Shown piece by piece: positions 16,639 through 25,050 of a stretch of DNA of 64,000 bases. A model generated the notes under the pieces. It saw only the letters and a list, made by a program, of their open reading frames with translations. It had not been told where the DNA came from and did not search any database. Positions within the stretch are counted from its first letter, which is position 1. Each line of letters opens with the position of its first letter. Position numbers and translations under genes: made by a program. This DNA is from Rhizobium nepotum 39/7 (GTDB taxonomy: Bacteria > Pseudomonadota > Alphaproteobacteria > Rhizobiales > Rhizobiaceae). The stretch lies in assembly GCF_000949865.1 (NCBI RefSeq), contig NZ_JWJH01000022.1, forward strand, positions 1 to 64,000. Direction: 5' to 3'.

Positions 16639-17985
16639 TCACTTGCCCGCGATCGTCATGCCTTCGATGGCAAGCGTCGGTGCGGCAACGCCGTATTTGC
16701 GGTCGATATCGTTAGCCGGCGTCACCCGCATGAACATGTCTTTCAGGTTCGAGGCGATCGTGACCTCGGAAACCGCGAAGGACTTTTCGCCATTCTCGAT
16801 CCAGAACCCGCTCGCACCGCAGCTATATTCACCGGTGAGCATATTGGCGCCGTGGCCAATCAGTTCAGTGACGTAAAAACCGGTTCCGACGTCCCTCAAC
16901 AGATCTTCCGGCGAAATATCGCCCGGCTCCAGCGCGAGATTGGTGGAAGACGGCGATACCGAAGTGCCACCGCGCACGCCGCGACCGTTGGTTTCAAGGC
17001 CGAGTTCACGCGCGGCCGAGGTGGAGAGGAACCAATGTTTCAGCACCCCGTCCTCGATCATCGTCATTTTTTCGCCCCTGACACCCTCGCCATCGAAGGG
17101 CCTTGACGAAGGGCCGCGAACGATCTGCGGATTGTCAGTCAGATGAAGACCCTTTTTCAGAACCTGCTGCCCCATCCTGTCGCGCAGGAAGCTGGTCTTG
17201 CGGGCAACCGAAGCGCCGTTGATCGCACCGGCAATGGCGCCGACGAAACCACGGGCGATGCGGGGATCGAAAACCACCGTGATGTTGCTGCCGGTATCGA
17301 CCTGACGCGGACCGACCCGCCGCACGACTTTTTCACCGGCGCGGCGGCCGATCTCTTCGGCCGCATCGAGATCGGCGTAATAAAGGCGGCTGTCGAAATC
17401 GTAGTCGCGCTCCATCTTCGTGCCTTCGCCGGAGATGACGCTGACGGAACGGCTGAAACGGCTGCCCATGTAGCTGCCGGAAAAACCGTGCGAGGTGGCA
17501 AGGACGAGGCCGCCCATGCCACTCGATGCGCCGGCGCCGGAGGAATTGCTGACACCCTTGACGCCAAGCGCCGCCTCTTCCGAGGCAAGTGCCGCCTCAC
17601 GCAGCTGATCGGCGGAGACCTCTGTCGCATCGAAAAGCTCAAGATCGTCGTAGGAGGTCGCAAGCCGCTCCTTGTCGGCGAGGCAGGCAAAAGGGTCTTC
17701 CGGCGAGACTTTCGCCATGGCCACCGCCCGTTCCGCCAGCGTCTTCAGGTCGAAGCCGGGATTGGCCGAAACGCTCGCCACCCGCCGCCCGACGAAAACG
17801 CGCAGGGAAAAATCATCGCTTTCGGAGGATTCGGTGCTTTCCACCTTGCCAAGCCGCACGCCGACCGATTGCGAGCGGGAGCGGACGACGACAGCATCGG
17901 CCTCATCCGCGCCTGCGGCACGGGCAAGGTCGACAAGCTGGCTGGCGCGATCGAGAAGTTTGGAAGAATCTATTTCTGAGGACAT
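16639..17985 (-). CDS. pmbA: TldD/PmbA-family metallopeptidase-like protein
   Basis: 448 aa. PmbA hallmarks: SQSVGVRLGKVESTESSESDDF cut short here as VRLGKVE, FVGRRVASVSANPG, DPRIARGFVGAIAGAINGAS, RPFDGEGVRGEK, LETNGRGVRG and the C-terminal HGANMLTGEYSCGASGFW. PmbA pairs with TldD in a zinc protease of modified peptides in enterobacteria; TldD is not in the window. Start MSSEIDSS (17985) is preferred to 18000 (MKGQLMSS), 15 nt upstream. Divergent from kefB with a 116-bp gap. First gene of the minus-strand run that ends with lpxK. Confidence 0.93.
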   Translation of the reverse strand: MSSEIDSSKLLDRASQLVDLARAAGADEADAVVVRSRSQSVGVRLGKVESTESSESDDFSLRVFVGRRVASVSANPGFDLKTLAERAVAMAKVSPEDPFACLADKERLATSYDDLELFDATEVSADQLREAALASEEAALGVKGVSNSSGAGASSGMGGLVLATSHGFSGSYMGSRFSRSVSVISGEGTKMERDYDFDSRLYYADLDAAEEIGRRAGEKVVRRVGPRQVDTGSNITVVFDPRIARGFVGAIAGAINGASVARKTSFLRDRMGQQVLKKGLHLTDNPQIVRGPSSRPFDGEGVRGEKMTMIEDGVLKHWFLSTSAARELGLETNGRGVRGGTSVSPSSTNLALEPGDISPEDLLRDVGTGFYVTELIGHGANMLTGEYSCGASGFWIENGEKSFAVSEVTIASNLKDMFMRVTPANDIDRKYGVAAPTLAIEGMTIAGK

Positions 17986-18101
17986 GAGTTGGCCTTTCAT
18001 TCCTGTTCCATTTATTGTGCCGGGAACCCCGCATCAAGGGCGAAACGCCGCTTTCTCCATCGGCAAGGCTTTGTCGCCACCATATTCGAAAGTTAGCCCG
18101 C

Positions 18102-19931
18102 ATGACCGAGCACGACGCTCTCTTTTCCGAACCCTTGCTGCTTCTGGCCGGCGCGGTCATCGCGGCCTCCGTTTTCCGCAAACTCGGGCTTGGCACCGTG
18201 CTCGGTTATCTGGTGGCGGGCATCATCATCGGGCCGTTCCTGCATCTTGTGACGGATGCGAAGGACATCTTCAACGTCTCGGAACTGGGCGTCGTTTTCC
18301 TGCTCTTCATCATCGGCCTCGAACTCAAGCCGACGCGCATATGGCAGATGCGGCGCGATATTCTGGGACTCGGGCTGGCGCAGGTGCTGGTAACGGGCAG
18401 CGTGCTGGCGGCGATTGCCTGGTGGGCCGGGCTGATCGACGCGCGCGGCAGCCTCGTCGCGGGTTTCGGCCTTGCGCTCTCGTCCACCGCCTTCGCGCTG
18501 CAGATACTCGCCGATGACGGCGACATGAACACGCGGCACGGCAACCGCTCCTTTTCGATCCTGCTGTTTCAGGATCTCGCCATCGTGCCGCTTCTCGCCC
18601 TCGTCACCATTCTTTCCAACCGCCCGGACGTACCGACGGATTCGATGGCTTACGATCTCGTCGCCTCCATCATCGCGGTGGCGGGCATGGTGCTGGCCGG
18701 GCGTTACCTTCTGACGCCGATGTTCCAGATCATCGCCCGCACGGGTGCGCGGGAGGTGATGATCGCCGCCGCGCTCTTCGTCGTCATCGGTGCTGCGGCC
18801 ATCATGGAAGCCGTCGGGCTATCGATGGGCATGGGCGCGCTTCTGGCGGGGCTGATGCTGTCGGAATCCTCCTACCGGCATGAGCTGGAAGCGGATATCG
18901 AGCCGTTTCGCGGGCTGTTTCTGGCGCTGTTCTTCATGGCAGTCGGCATGTCGCTGCATATCAAAATCGTTTACGAGCATATTCTTCTCATCCTGATCGC
19001 CGTACCGGCGATGATGGCGGTGAAGGCGGCCGTGATCTACAGCCTTTGCCGCATCGCCGGCTCGTCCCGTTATGCATCGAGCCGTATTGCCCTGCTTCTG
19101 GCGCAGGGCGGCGAGTTCGGCTTCGTGCTGTTCAGCACGGCCGCCGCCTCCCGCCTGTTTCCGCAGGCAACCGCTTCCATCCTCGTTGCCATCGTCACAC
19201 TTTCCATGGCGCTGACGCCGCTGCTAGCAGTGGTTTCGCGCCGGCTGACGGCGGAGGATGCCGACGAGGACACACTGGACGAGGATTTCGACGGAGCCGG
19301 GGCCGATGTGCTGATGATCGGCTTCTCACGTTTCGGCCAGATCGCCTCGCAGATCCTTCTGGCGGGCGGGCGCGACGTTACCGTGATCGACAGTTCGGCC
19401 GATCGCGTGCGCCAGGCTTCCCGTTTCGGCTTCCGCATCTTTTTCGGCGATGGCACGCGCAAGGACGTGCTGATCGCGGCCGGCATAGAACGCGCCGATC
19501 TCGTGGCGGTCTGCACCCATAAAAAGGAGATCACCGACCGCATCATCGACATGATCCAGTCGGAATTTCCAAGCGTGCGCATCTATGCCCGCTCCTATGA
19601 CCGCGTGCATTCCCTCGACCTTAGAAAACGCGGCGTGGAATACGAAATCCGCGAGACGCTGGAATCCGGCCTGCTGTTCGGCAGGCGCATTCTGGAGGGG
19701 TTGGACATAGACAGCGAGCGGGCGCTTGCAATCTCCGACGACATACGCGAACGCGACGAAGAGCGATTGCAGCTACAGGCCGTGGAGGGGTTGGCCGCAG
19801 GCCGGCAGATGCTGCACAACAAGCCGGTGCGCGAGGTGAAGCCCGAGCCGCTGATGAAGCCGAAGAACAAGGCGGAGAGGCGCGAGGAGGAAGAGGACAC
19901 GGAAGACAGCGAAACAGAAGTGTCGCTGTGA
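18102..19931 (+). CDS. CPA2-family monovalent cation:proton antiporter (KefB/KefC-like)
   Basis: 609 aa. About 12 hydrophobic segments fill residues 1-385 (LLLLAGAVIAASVFRKL, VVFLLFIIGLELKP, GFGLALSSTAFALQIL, ALLLAQGGEFGFVLF), the Na+/H+ exchanger fold of CPA2. Residues about 404-520 are a TrkA-N nucleotide-binding domain (MIGFSRFGQIASQIL, VIDSSADRVR, FFGDGTRKDVL). The last about 60 residues are highly charged (KAERREEEEDTEDSE). Likely potassium efflux at the inner membrane under electrophile or osmotic stress. No KefF/KefG ancillary gene is adjacent. Start 18102 was chosen as the family N-terminus; the frame is open upstream. Confidence 0.92.
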   Translation: MTEHDALFSEPLLLLAGAVIAASVFRKLGLGTVLGYLVAGIIIGPFLHLVTDAKDIFNVSELGVVFLLFIIGLELKPTRIWQMRRDILGLGLAQVLVTGSVLAAIAWWAGLIDARGSLVAGFGLALSSTAFALQILADDGDMNTRHGNRSFSILLFQDLAIVPLLALVTILSNRPDVPTDSMAYDLVASIIAVAGMVLAGRYLLTPMFQIIARTGAREVMIAAALFVVIGAAAIMEAVGLSMGMGALLAGLMLSESSYRHELEADIEPFRGLFLALFFMAVGMSLHIKIVYEHILLILIAVPAMMAVKAAVIYSLCRIAGSSRYASSRIALLLAQGGEFGFVLFSTAAASRLFPQATASILVAIVTLSMALTPLLAVVSRRLTAEDADEDTLDEDFDGAGADVLMIGFSRFGQIASQILLAGGRDVTVIDSSADRVRQASRFGFRIFFGDGTRKDVLIAAGIERADLVAVCTHKKEITDRIIDMIQSEFPSVRIYARSYDRVHSLDLRKRGVEYEIRETLESGLLFGRRILEGLDIDSERALAISDDIRERDEERLQLQAVEGLAAGRQMLHNKPVREVKPEPLMKPKNKAERREEEEDTEDSETEVSL

Positions 19932-19956
19932 TGTACCAGTACATGGCACGACGTTG

Positions 19957-20094
19957 CCCCTTGTTTCTTCTCCCCGCCGGGGAGAAGATGGCCCGAAGGG
20001 TCAGATGAGGGGGCAACGTTGCCGAATATCTCTACCCTCGCCCCCTCATCCCGCTGCCCCGACCTTCTCCCCGGCGGGGAGAAGAAACAAGGGG
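19957..20094. repeat. Perfect 31-bp inverted repeat element
   Basis: Arms 19957-19987 and 20064-20094 are exact reverse complements (31/31) separated by 76 bp. Each arm carries its own hairpin (CTTCTCCCC-G-CGGGGAGAAG type). The spacer contains further partly complementary GAGGGGGC/GCCCCCTC blocks at about 20006-20012 and 20038-20046. It occupies the gap between convergent kefB and the patatin gene, so it could act as a bidirectional terminator or RNA-stability structure; more likely a dispersed rhizobial repeat. Confidence 0.85.
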
Positions 20095-20129
20095 TACACG
20101 CTCGCTCGATAGCGAATACCGAGTACAAA

Positions 20130-21056
20130 TCAGGCTTCCACGCCCTGCCCGCGATGGAACAGCTCCACCTGCATTTCGATCTGCCGTTTCAGATCGTCCT
20201 TGATCCCGGCGGATGCATTCAGCACTTCCTCCGATTTGAGGAAATCCAGCACGCCGAAACGGTGTACCGGCGGGCGCAGGAAAATATGCGGCGGGCGCAA
20301 TCTGAGTTTTAGCGCGATGGCCGCCTGCATCATCAGCTGGCTGGCGCCGAACAGGCTGTCCAGCCGGTTCGGCATAGTGGTGCCGTCGCCTTCGGGGCCA
20401 CCGACCACATCGACGCCGATGACGATATCGGCCTGATCCATCAGGTGCTCATAGGGCACGGGATTGAAGATGCCGCCATCGATCATGATGCGGCCGTTGA
20501 CGCGCACCGGCATGAACAGCGCCGGAATGGCCGCAGAAGCCGCAAGCGCCTGAATGACCTCGCCGGTCTCCACCACCACTTCGGTCTGCGCGTAATAATC
20601 CGTCATCACCACCTTCAGCGGAATGGCGAAGTCCGAAAAATCCTTCGGCAGGACCTGCGGCATCAGGGCGTGCAGAATAAGTTCGAGATTGAACTGGCCG
20701 AGACGGAAACCGTCTACCGCATGGCGCATCGACGCCGGGCCGAGGCTCCAGAGCCGGTTTGCGACCGAACCCTTCCGCCCCATGAGTTCCAGCGTGAATT
20801 CGCGGATTTCCCGGCCGGACATGCCGGCCGCCATGCCCGCGCCGATGATGGAGCCGATTGAGGAGCCGGAAAGCGCCACAGGGCGAATGCCGAGTTCGTC
20901 GAAAGCCTCGATGATGTTGATATGGCAGATGCCGCGCGCGCCGCCGCCGCCGAGCGCCAGTCCGAACGTCGGCTCATGGCCGCCCGCCCGGTTGGCCTCA
21001 AGGACTTCTTCCCCGGCGCGGACCATCGTGACGCTCTCGTTTACACCCTGCTCCAT
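20130..21056 (-). CDS. Patatin-like phospholipase family protein
   Basis: 308 aa. Oxyanion loop GGGGARG (36-42), nucleophile elbow GSSIG with Ser66, and the catalytic-dyad Asp in MIDGGIFNPVP define a patatin/RssA-type serine hydrolase. No signal peptide, so probably cytoplasmic or membrane-peripheral. The C-terminal region (PHIFLRPPVHRFGVLDF) is conserved in the RssA-like group. Substrate unknown; phospholipid or acyl-ester hydrolysis is the family activity. It lies downstream of rsmD on the same strand after 87 bp. Confidence 0.92.
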   Translation of the reverse strand: MEQGVNESVTMVRAGEEVLEANRAGGHEPTFGLALGGGGARGICHINIIEAFDELGIRPVALSGSSIGSIIGAGMAAGMSGREIREFTLELMGRKGSVANRLWSLGPASMRHAVDGFRLGQFNLELILHALMPQVLPKDFSDFAIPLKVVMTDYYAQTEVVVETGEVIQALAASAAIPALFMPVRVNGRIMIDGGIFNPVPYEHLMDQADIVIGVDVVGGPEGDGTTMPNRLDSLFGASQLMMQAAIALKLRLRPPHIFLRPPVHRFGVLDFLKSEEVLNASAGIKDDLKRQIEMQVELFHRGQGVEA

Positions 21057-21143
21057 GCCAAATACCCAAAACTCTTTCCACGGAAAACGCTCTGCCTATT
21101 CGGCAAACAAGACAAGACCGTGGCCTGACGGAAAGTGCTCCCG

Positions 21144-21701
21144 TCAGGGTTCGTAGCGGTAGAAATGCATTTTCGTGTCGCCGAAGATGCGGCTTTCGAG
21201 CGGTTTGAACACCGGCTCGACATTGACCACGACATCGCCGCGTTCTTCCAGAATGGCGAGTGCGCCGGGTGCCAGCCAACCACCGCCGTGGGCAGCAGCG
21301 AAAGCCTTCTCCCCATGGCCCTGGCCATAGGGCGGATCGGCGAACAGAAGATCGAAAGGCTCGATATTGTTGACGCCGCCAAGCTTGGTCGCGTCACGCC
21401 GCAGGATACGGGCGCGCCCGTGCAATCCCAACGCATCGATGTTTTCCCACAACAGCCCCCTGCCCTCGACGCCGTTTTCGACGAAGAGCGCCACACGACA
21501 GCCGCGCGAAAGCGCCTCCAGTCCGACCGCGCCCGTTCCGGCGAAAACGTCCAGAACGCGCGTACCGTCAAGACTTTCCGGATAGGCGTGGCTTAAGATG
21601 TTGAAGAGGCTTTCCCGTGTCCTGTCGATTGTCGGACGAATGGAATTTGTTTTCGGCGCGGCCAGATTTCGGCCGCGGAACTCACCGCCTACGATCCGCA
21701 T
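21144..21701 (-). CDS. rsmD: 16S rRNA (guanine966-N2)-methyltransferase
   Basis: 185 aa. RIVGGEFRGRNL and RPTIDRTRESLFNIL at the N-terminus, SAM-binding DVFAGTGAVGLEALSRG (51-67) and catalytic DPPYGQG (122-128) are the RsmD signature. It methylates G966 of 16S rRNA in the small subunit. The start overlaps the end of rluB by 20 nt, so the two RNA-modification genes are coupled. A stem-loop (CCTGACGG/CCGTCAGG, 21124-21148) overlaps the stop codon. Confidence 0.95.
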   Translation of the reverse strand: MRIVGGEFRGRNLAAPKTNSIRPTIDRTRESLFNILSHAYPESLDGTRVLDVFAGTGAVGLEALSRGCRVALFVENGVEGRGLLWENIDALGLHGRARILRRDATKLGGVNNIEPFDLLFADPPYGQGHGEKAFAAAHGGGWLAPGALAILEERGDVVVNVEPVFKPLESRIFGDTKMHFYRYEP

Positions 21702-23676
21702 TACGTGTCATTCCCCTGCCACCAGAAGGTTTGCCACCCGGGCCTTTGCCGCCCGGCTTGCCGCCACCGGGGCCGCCGCTGCCGCCGCCGGGACCTTTAC
21801 CCTTGCCCGAAAAACCCGAGCGCTCGCCCGGCTTGCCGAAGGATGGCTTGCCCGATGCGGGCCTGCCGCCCGGTTTTCCACCCGGATTCGCGCCTCTCGG
21901 CTTGTCACCGAAAGGCCGGTCGCCGCGCGGACGATCGCTGCGTGGGCGTTCACCCTCTTCACGCGGCTTGTCGCGGAACGGACGGTCACCGAAAGGTTTT
22001 TCGCCACGTGCGGTGCGATCTCCGAAGCTCTTCTCGCCACGGGGGCGGTCGCTGCGCGGGCGGTCACCCTCCTCGCGCGGCTTGTCACGGAACGGACGGT
22101 CGCCGAACGGTTTTCCGCCGCGTGAAGGGCGATCTCCAAAACTCTTCTCGCCACGCGGACGGTCGCCACGCGGACGATCACCCGCTTCGCGCGGCTTGTC
22201 ACGGAACGGACGGTCGCCGAAGGGTTTTTCACCGCGCGGGGCGCGATCTCCAAAGCTCTTTCCGCCACGCGGGCCATCGCCGCGTCCACGACCATTTTCT
22301 TCTTCGCGGGGGGAATCCGAACGGATCCACTCGCCCTCGGCGTCGGCGTGCCTGACGACGTTGCGGCGCGCTTCCGCCTGGGCGGATGGCTTCTTGAACA
22401 GGCTTTCCGCTTCCGCACGGACGAAAGACTTGCGCTCCTTGCCATCACGGGTCGGCTTTGCGCCGGGCGCCATCCAGACATTGGCCGTGCGGCTGGTGCC
22501 GGCGGGCGGGCGGGGGCTGCGGCGCTCTTCGCCCTCATCCTCGCCACGGGTTTTCGCGCCGAATTTCCCGGCAGGCTTGGAGCCGAACTTGCCGGCGGGC
22601 TTGTCGCTGCGCTTGGTGTCGAGACGGCCGAGCGCCTTTTCGCGGCGGTCTTCCGGCTTGCCAGCGGATTTGTCGAAACGTGGCTTGCCTTCCGGAGCGT
22701 CGCCCTTCGCCCATTCGGGCCTGGCGGCACGTTTGGGAGCGATTTCTTCCTCGTCGTCGGCGACAGGTGCATCATAGATCGGCGCATCGAAATTGGCGCC
22801 GGACTGTTCGATCAGGCGTGGGCCGAGCTGGTCGCGCAGCATGCGGCCACGCACCTCAAGCACTTTGCTTTCAGCCAGATCACCGAGCTGGAACGGGCCG
22901 TAGGAAATACGGATCAGGCGGTTGACCTCGAGACCGAGCGCGCCGAGCACGTTCTTGATCTCGCGGTTCTTGCCTTCGCGCAGACCCATGGTGATCCAGA
23001 CATTGTGGCCCTGGGTGCGGTCGAGCGTCGCGTCGATCGCGCCATAAAGCACGCCGTCGACGGCGATACCGTCCTTCAGCTTGTCGAGTGCGGCCTGATC
23101 GACTTCGCCATGGGCGCGCACGCGGTAGCGGCGCAGCCAGCCGGTGGTCGGCAGTTCCAGCACGCGGGAAAGACCGCCATCATTGGTCAGCAGCAGCAGG
23201 CCTTCGGTATTGATATCGAGGCGGCCGATGGACAGGACGCGCGGCAATTCACCCGGCAGATTGTCGAAAACGGTCGGGCGGCCTTCCGGGTCGGAATTGG
23301 TCGTCACCAGACCGGCGGGCTTGTGGTAAAGCCACAGGCGCGTGCGCTCAGCCCCGCGAATGGGCATGCCATCCACTTCGATCTTGTCCGAAAGCGTGGC
23401 GTTCATCACGGGCGTGTCCAGCTTGACGCCGTTCAGCGACACCCGACCTTCCATGATCATACGCTCGATATCGCGTCGCGAAGCGACACCGGCGCGCGCC
23501 ATGATCTTGGAAATACGCTCGGGCTTGGTGCCGATAACGGCCTCCTGCACCGGAGCCGCCTTGGCTTCTACCGGTTTCTTTTCACGCTCGATGGCGGGCT
23601 TGCCGGGGCCTTTCGGCTTCTTGTCGCGGCTAAAAGTCTTGCCACCGTCACGCTTCGGCTTGTCTTTAAAAGTCAT
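21682..23676 (-). CDS. rluB: Pseudouridine synthase RluB-like with a very long basic repeat tail
   Basis: 664 aa, more than twice the usual length. Residues about 1-50 are Lys-rich; 53-115 an S4 RNA-binding domain (RISKIMARAGVASRRDIERM); about 115-285 the pseudouridine synthase core with GRLDINTEGLLLLTNDG (catalytic Asp154) and MGLREGKNREIKNVL. From about 300 to the end the protein is low-complexity Arg/Gly/Pro/Asp/Lys, including three 38-residue repeats. It should form pseudouridine in 23S rRNA helix 89 region as RluB does, with the tail adding RNA affinity (inference). ATG 23676; divergent from tadA with a 71-bp gap. Confidence 0.92.
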   Translation of the reverse strand: MTFKDKPKRDGGKTFSRDKKPKGPGKPAIEREKKPVEAKAAPVQEAVIGTKPERISKIMARAGVASRRDIERMIMEGRVSLNGVKLDTPVMNATLSDKIEVDGMPIRGAERTRLWLYHKPAGLVTTNSDPEGRPTVFDNLPGELPRVLSIGRLDINTEGLLLLTNDGGLSRVLELPTTGWLRRYRVRAHGEVDQAALDKLKDGIAVDGVLYGAIDATLDRTQGHNVWITMGLREGKNREIKNVLGALGLEVNRLIRISYGPFQLGDLAESKVLEVRGRMLRDQLGPRLIEQSGANFDAPIYDAPVADDEEEIAPKRAARPEWAKGDAPEGKPRFDKSAGKPEDRREKALGRLDTKRSDKPAGKFGSKPAGKFGAKTRGEDEGEERRSPRPPAGTSRTANVWMAPGAKPTRDGKERKSFVRAEAESLFKKPSAQAEARRNVVRHADAEGEWIRSDSPREEENGRGRGDGPRGGKSFGDRAPRGEKPFGDRPFRDKPREAGDRPRGDRPRGEKSFGDRPSRGGKPFGDRPFRDKPREEGDRPRSDRPRGEKSFGDRTARGEKPFGDRPFRDKPREEGERPRSDRPRGDRPFGDKPRGANPGGKPGGRPASGKPSFGKPGERSGFSGKGKGPGGGSGGPGGGKPGGKGPGGKPSGGRGMTRNADRRR
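21900..22292 (-). repeat. 114-bp in-frame tandem repeat in the rluB tail
   Basis: A 114-bp (38-codon) unit recurs with the same phase at about 21964, 22078 and 22192, flanked by partial copies. The encoded unit contains FGDRPFRDKPREEGDRPR and RPRGEKSFGDR. Copies differ mainly at single codons, so the array looks recently amplified and may vary in copy number between strains. Confidence 0.85.
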
Positions 23677-23747
23677 TTGCTGTTTGCCTGTTGTTTGGGC
23701 TGTCCTATCAGGTCCAAGCACAAGGGTTAAGAGGAAATTGAAACGCA

Positions 23748-24206
23748 ATGGCCGAAAGGACGCATTTCATGGAACTGGCGCTGGCGGAAGCCAGTGCCGC
23801 AGGTCAGCGGCAGGAGGTTCCAATCGGCGCAGTCCTGGTTCTGGACGGTCGCATCATTGCCAGTTCCGGCAATCGCACCCGTGAATTGAACGATGTGACG
23901 GCGCACGCCGAAATCGCCGTGATCCGCATGGCCTGCGAGGCGCTGGAACAGGAACGCCTGCCCGGCGCCGATCTCTATGTCACGCTGGAACCCTGCACCA
24001 TGTGCGCGGCGGCGATCTCGTTTGCCCGCATCCGTCGTCTTTATTACGGGGCGGAAGACCCCAAGGGCGGCGCGGTGGAAAGTGGCGTGCGCTTCTTCAG
24101 CCAGCCGACATGCCACCATGCGCCGGAGGTCTATTCGGGGCTTGCGGAAAGCGAAAGCGCTGCAATTTTGCGGCAATTCTTTCGCGAGAAACGTCTCGAC
24201 GAATAA
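23748..24206 (+). CDS. tadA: tRNA-specific adenosine deaminase
   Basis: 152 aa zinc-dependent deaminase that makes inosine at the wobble position of tRNA-Arg(ACG). Zinc site: HAE (His53, with Glu55 as proton shuttle) and PCTMC (Cys83, Cys86). GAVLVLDGRIIASSGNRT and RRLYYGAEDPKGGAVESG are further family landmarks. ATG 23748. Divergent from rluB; convergent with the lipoprotein gene downstream. Length is normal. Confidence 0.96.
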   Translation: MAERTHFMELALAEASAAGQRQEVPIGAVLVLDGRIIASSGNRTRELNDVTAHAEIAVIRMACEALEQERLPGADLYVTLEPCTMCAAAISFARIRRLYYGAEDPKGGAVESGVRFFSQPTCHHAPEVYSGLAESESAAILRQFFREKRLDE

Positions 24207-24208
24207 GA

Positions 24209-24240
24209 GGCCGGCGGGAGGCACAGGTTTCCCGCAGGCC
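24209..24240. terminator. Stem-loop between convergent tadA and lipoprotein genes
   Basis: GGCCGGCGGGA and TCCCGCAGGCC pair with one mismatch around a 10-nt loop, 2 bp after the tadA stop. No T-tract follows, so it is a likely structural 3' end, not a textbook intrinsic terminator. Confidence 0.45.
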
Positions 24241-24257
24241 ATCAGCCATTCATTTTA

Positions 24258-24908
24258 TCAGAAGGGGTTCCACCAGCTTTTGCCGGTATTGGCGACAGCC
24301 GCTTCTTTCTTGCGGCGCTTTTCCTTCTTCTGTTCCGGCTCACCGAGATCGGTCAGCTGATCCTGCGGAACGCTGCGATATTCCGCCGGCGGATCGGTCA
24401 GGAACTTGCGCTGGGCGTTGACGACGGAGCCGCCCTGGGACTCGGCCTTCGCCTTGCGGAAGGCTTCCCATTTCTGGGTTTCGGTCATCTGGCCGGCCGT
24501 GCCGTTACCGGCGAGCAGCGGCGAACGGTAGTGCGGATTGTTCTTGTTGGCATCCGCCTCGTCGCGCAGACGTTCGCGGGTCTCTTCCGGCGATTCGACC
24601 CATTGCGGGTTGTTTTCGCGGCTTGCCATGTTCTGCTGCGGCTCGGCCAGCTGTTCGGCGCGGGACTGGGCAGGAACGACAAGGCCCGGACGTGGGCTGT
24701 ATTTCAGGTTGCGCTTGCTCTGGTCGCCGGTGATCGAGGTCGCGCTGCCGAGATCGTCGACAAGCTGTTCGGCCGCCGACTTGCCCGTACCGTAGGTCGG
24801 GCTGGTGCAGGCGCCAAGCAGCACGCCTATCGCCGTAAGACCGGCAACCGTGCGAAACATGCCCAAACCCTGCGCGTTATCCTGCCCAAAAGCCTTCATC
24901 GTCTTCAT
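24258..24908 (-). CDS. Predicted lipoprotein of unknown function
   Basis: 216 aa from ATG 24908 (GGAAGGG 6 nt upstream). After a short lead the hydrophobic stretch MFRTVAGLTAIGVLLGAC ends in a lipobox (LGAC, Cys34), so the mature protein should be lipid-anchored. An ATG at residue 17 (MFRTV) would give a more standard signal peptide. The mature part is polar, rich in Gln, Glu and Asn, with KNNPHYRSPLLAG and a basic stretch EQKKEKRRKKEA before the C-terminal KSWWNPF. I recognise no named domain. It lies 142 bp downstream of ileS on the same strand. Confidence 0.75.
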   Translation of the reverse strand: MKTMKAFGQDNAQGLGMFRTVAGLTAIGVLLGACTSPTYGTGKSAAEQLVDDLGSATSITGDQSKRNLKYSPRPGLVVPAQSRAEQLAEPQQNMASRENNPQWVESPEETRERLRDEADANKNNPHYRSPLLAGNGTAGQMTETQKWEAFRKAKAESQGGSVVNAQRKFLTDPPAEYRSVPQDQLTDLGEPEQKKEKRRKKEAAVANTGKSWWNPF

Positions 24909-25008
24909 AAAAACCCTTCCAGCCGTCCGTCCCATTGCGCCAGACATCGTCTTTCGGCAGGCGGTAGCCCGCATTGCCGTGCAAATCCGGCCATTTTCAG
25001 GCAGGTGT

Positions 25009-25042
25009 ACCGGATGAAGAGCTAAAGCGCAATTCATCCGGT
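25009..25042 (-). terminator. Stem-loop downstream of ileS
   Basis: ACCGGATGAA and TTCATCCGGT form a perfect 10-bp stem with a 14-nt loop, starting 8 nt after the ileS stop. The ileS strand lacks a following T-run, so this may be a processed 3' end or a weak terminator ahead of the lipoprotein gene. Confidence 0.45.
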
Positions 25043-25050
25043 TATTTTCC

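Noticed and set aside
22348-23730. 460-codon plus-strand frame opposite rluB
   Set aside because: Shadow of the rluB core frame; no motifs, no ribosome-binding site.
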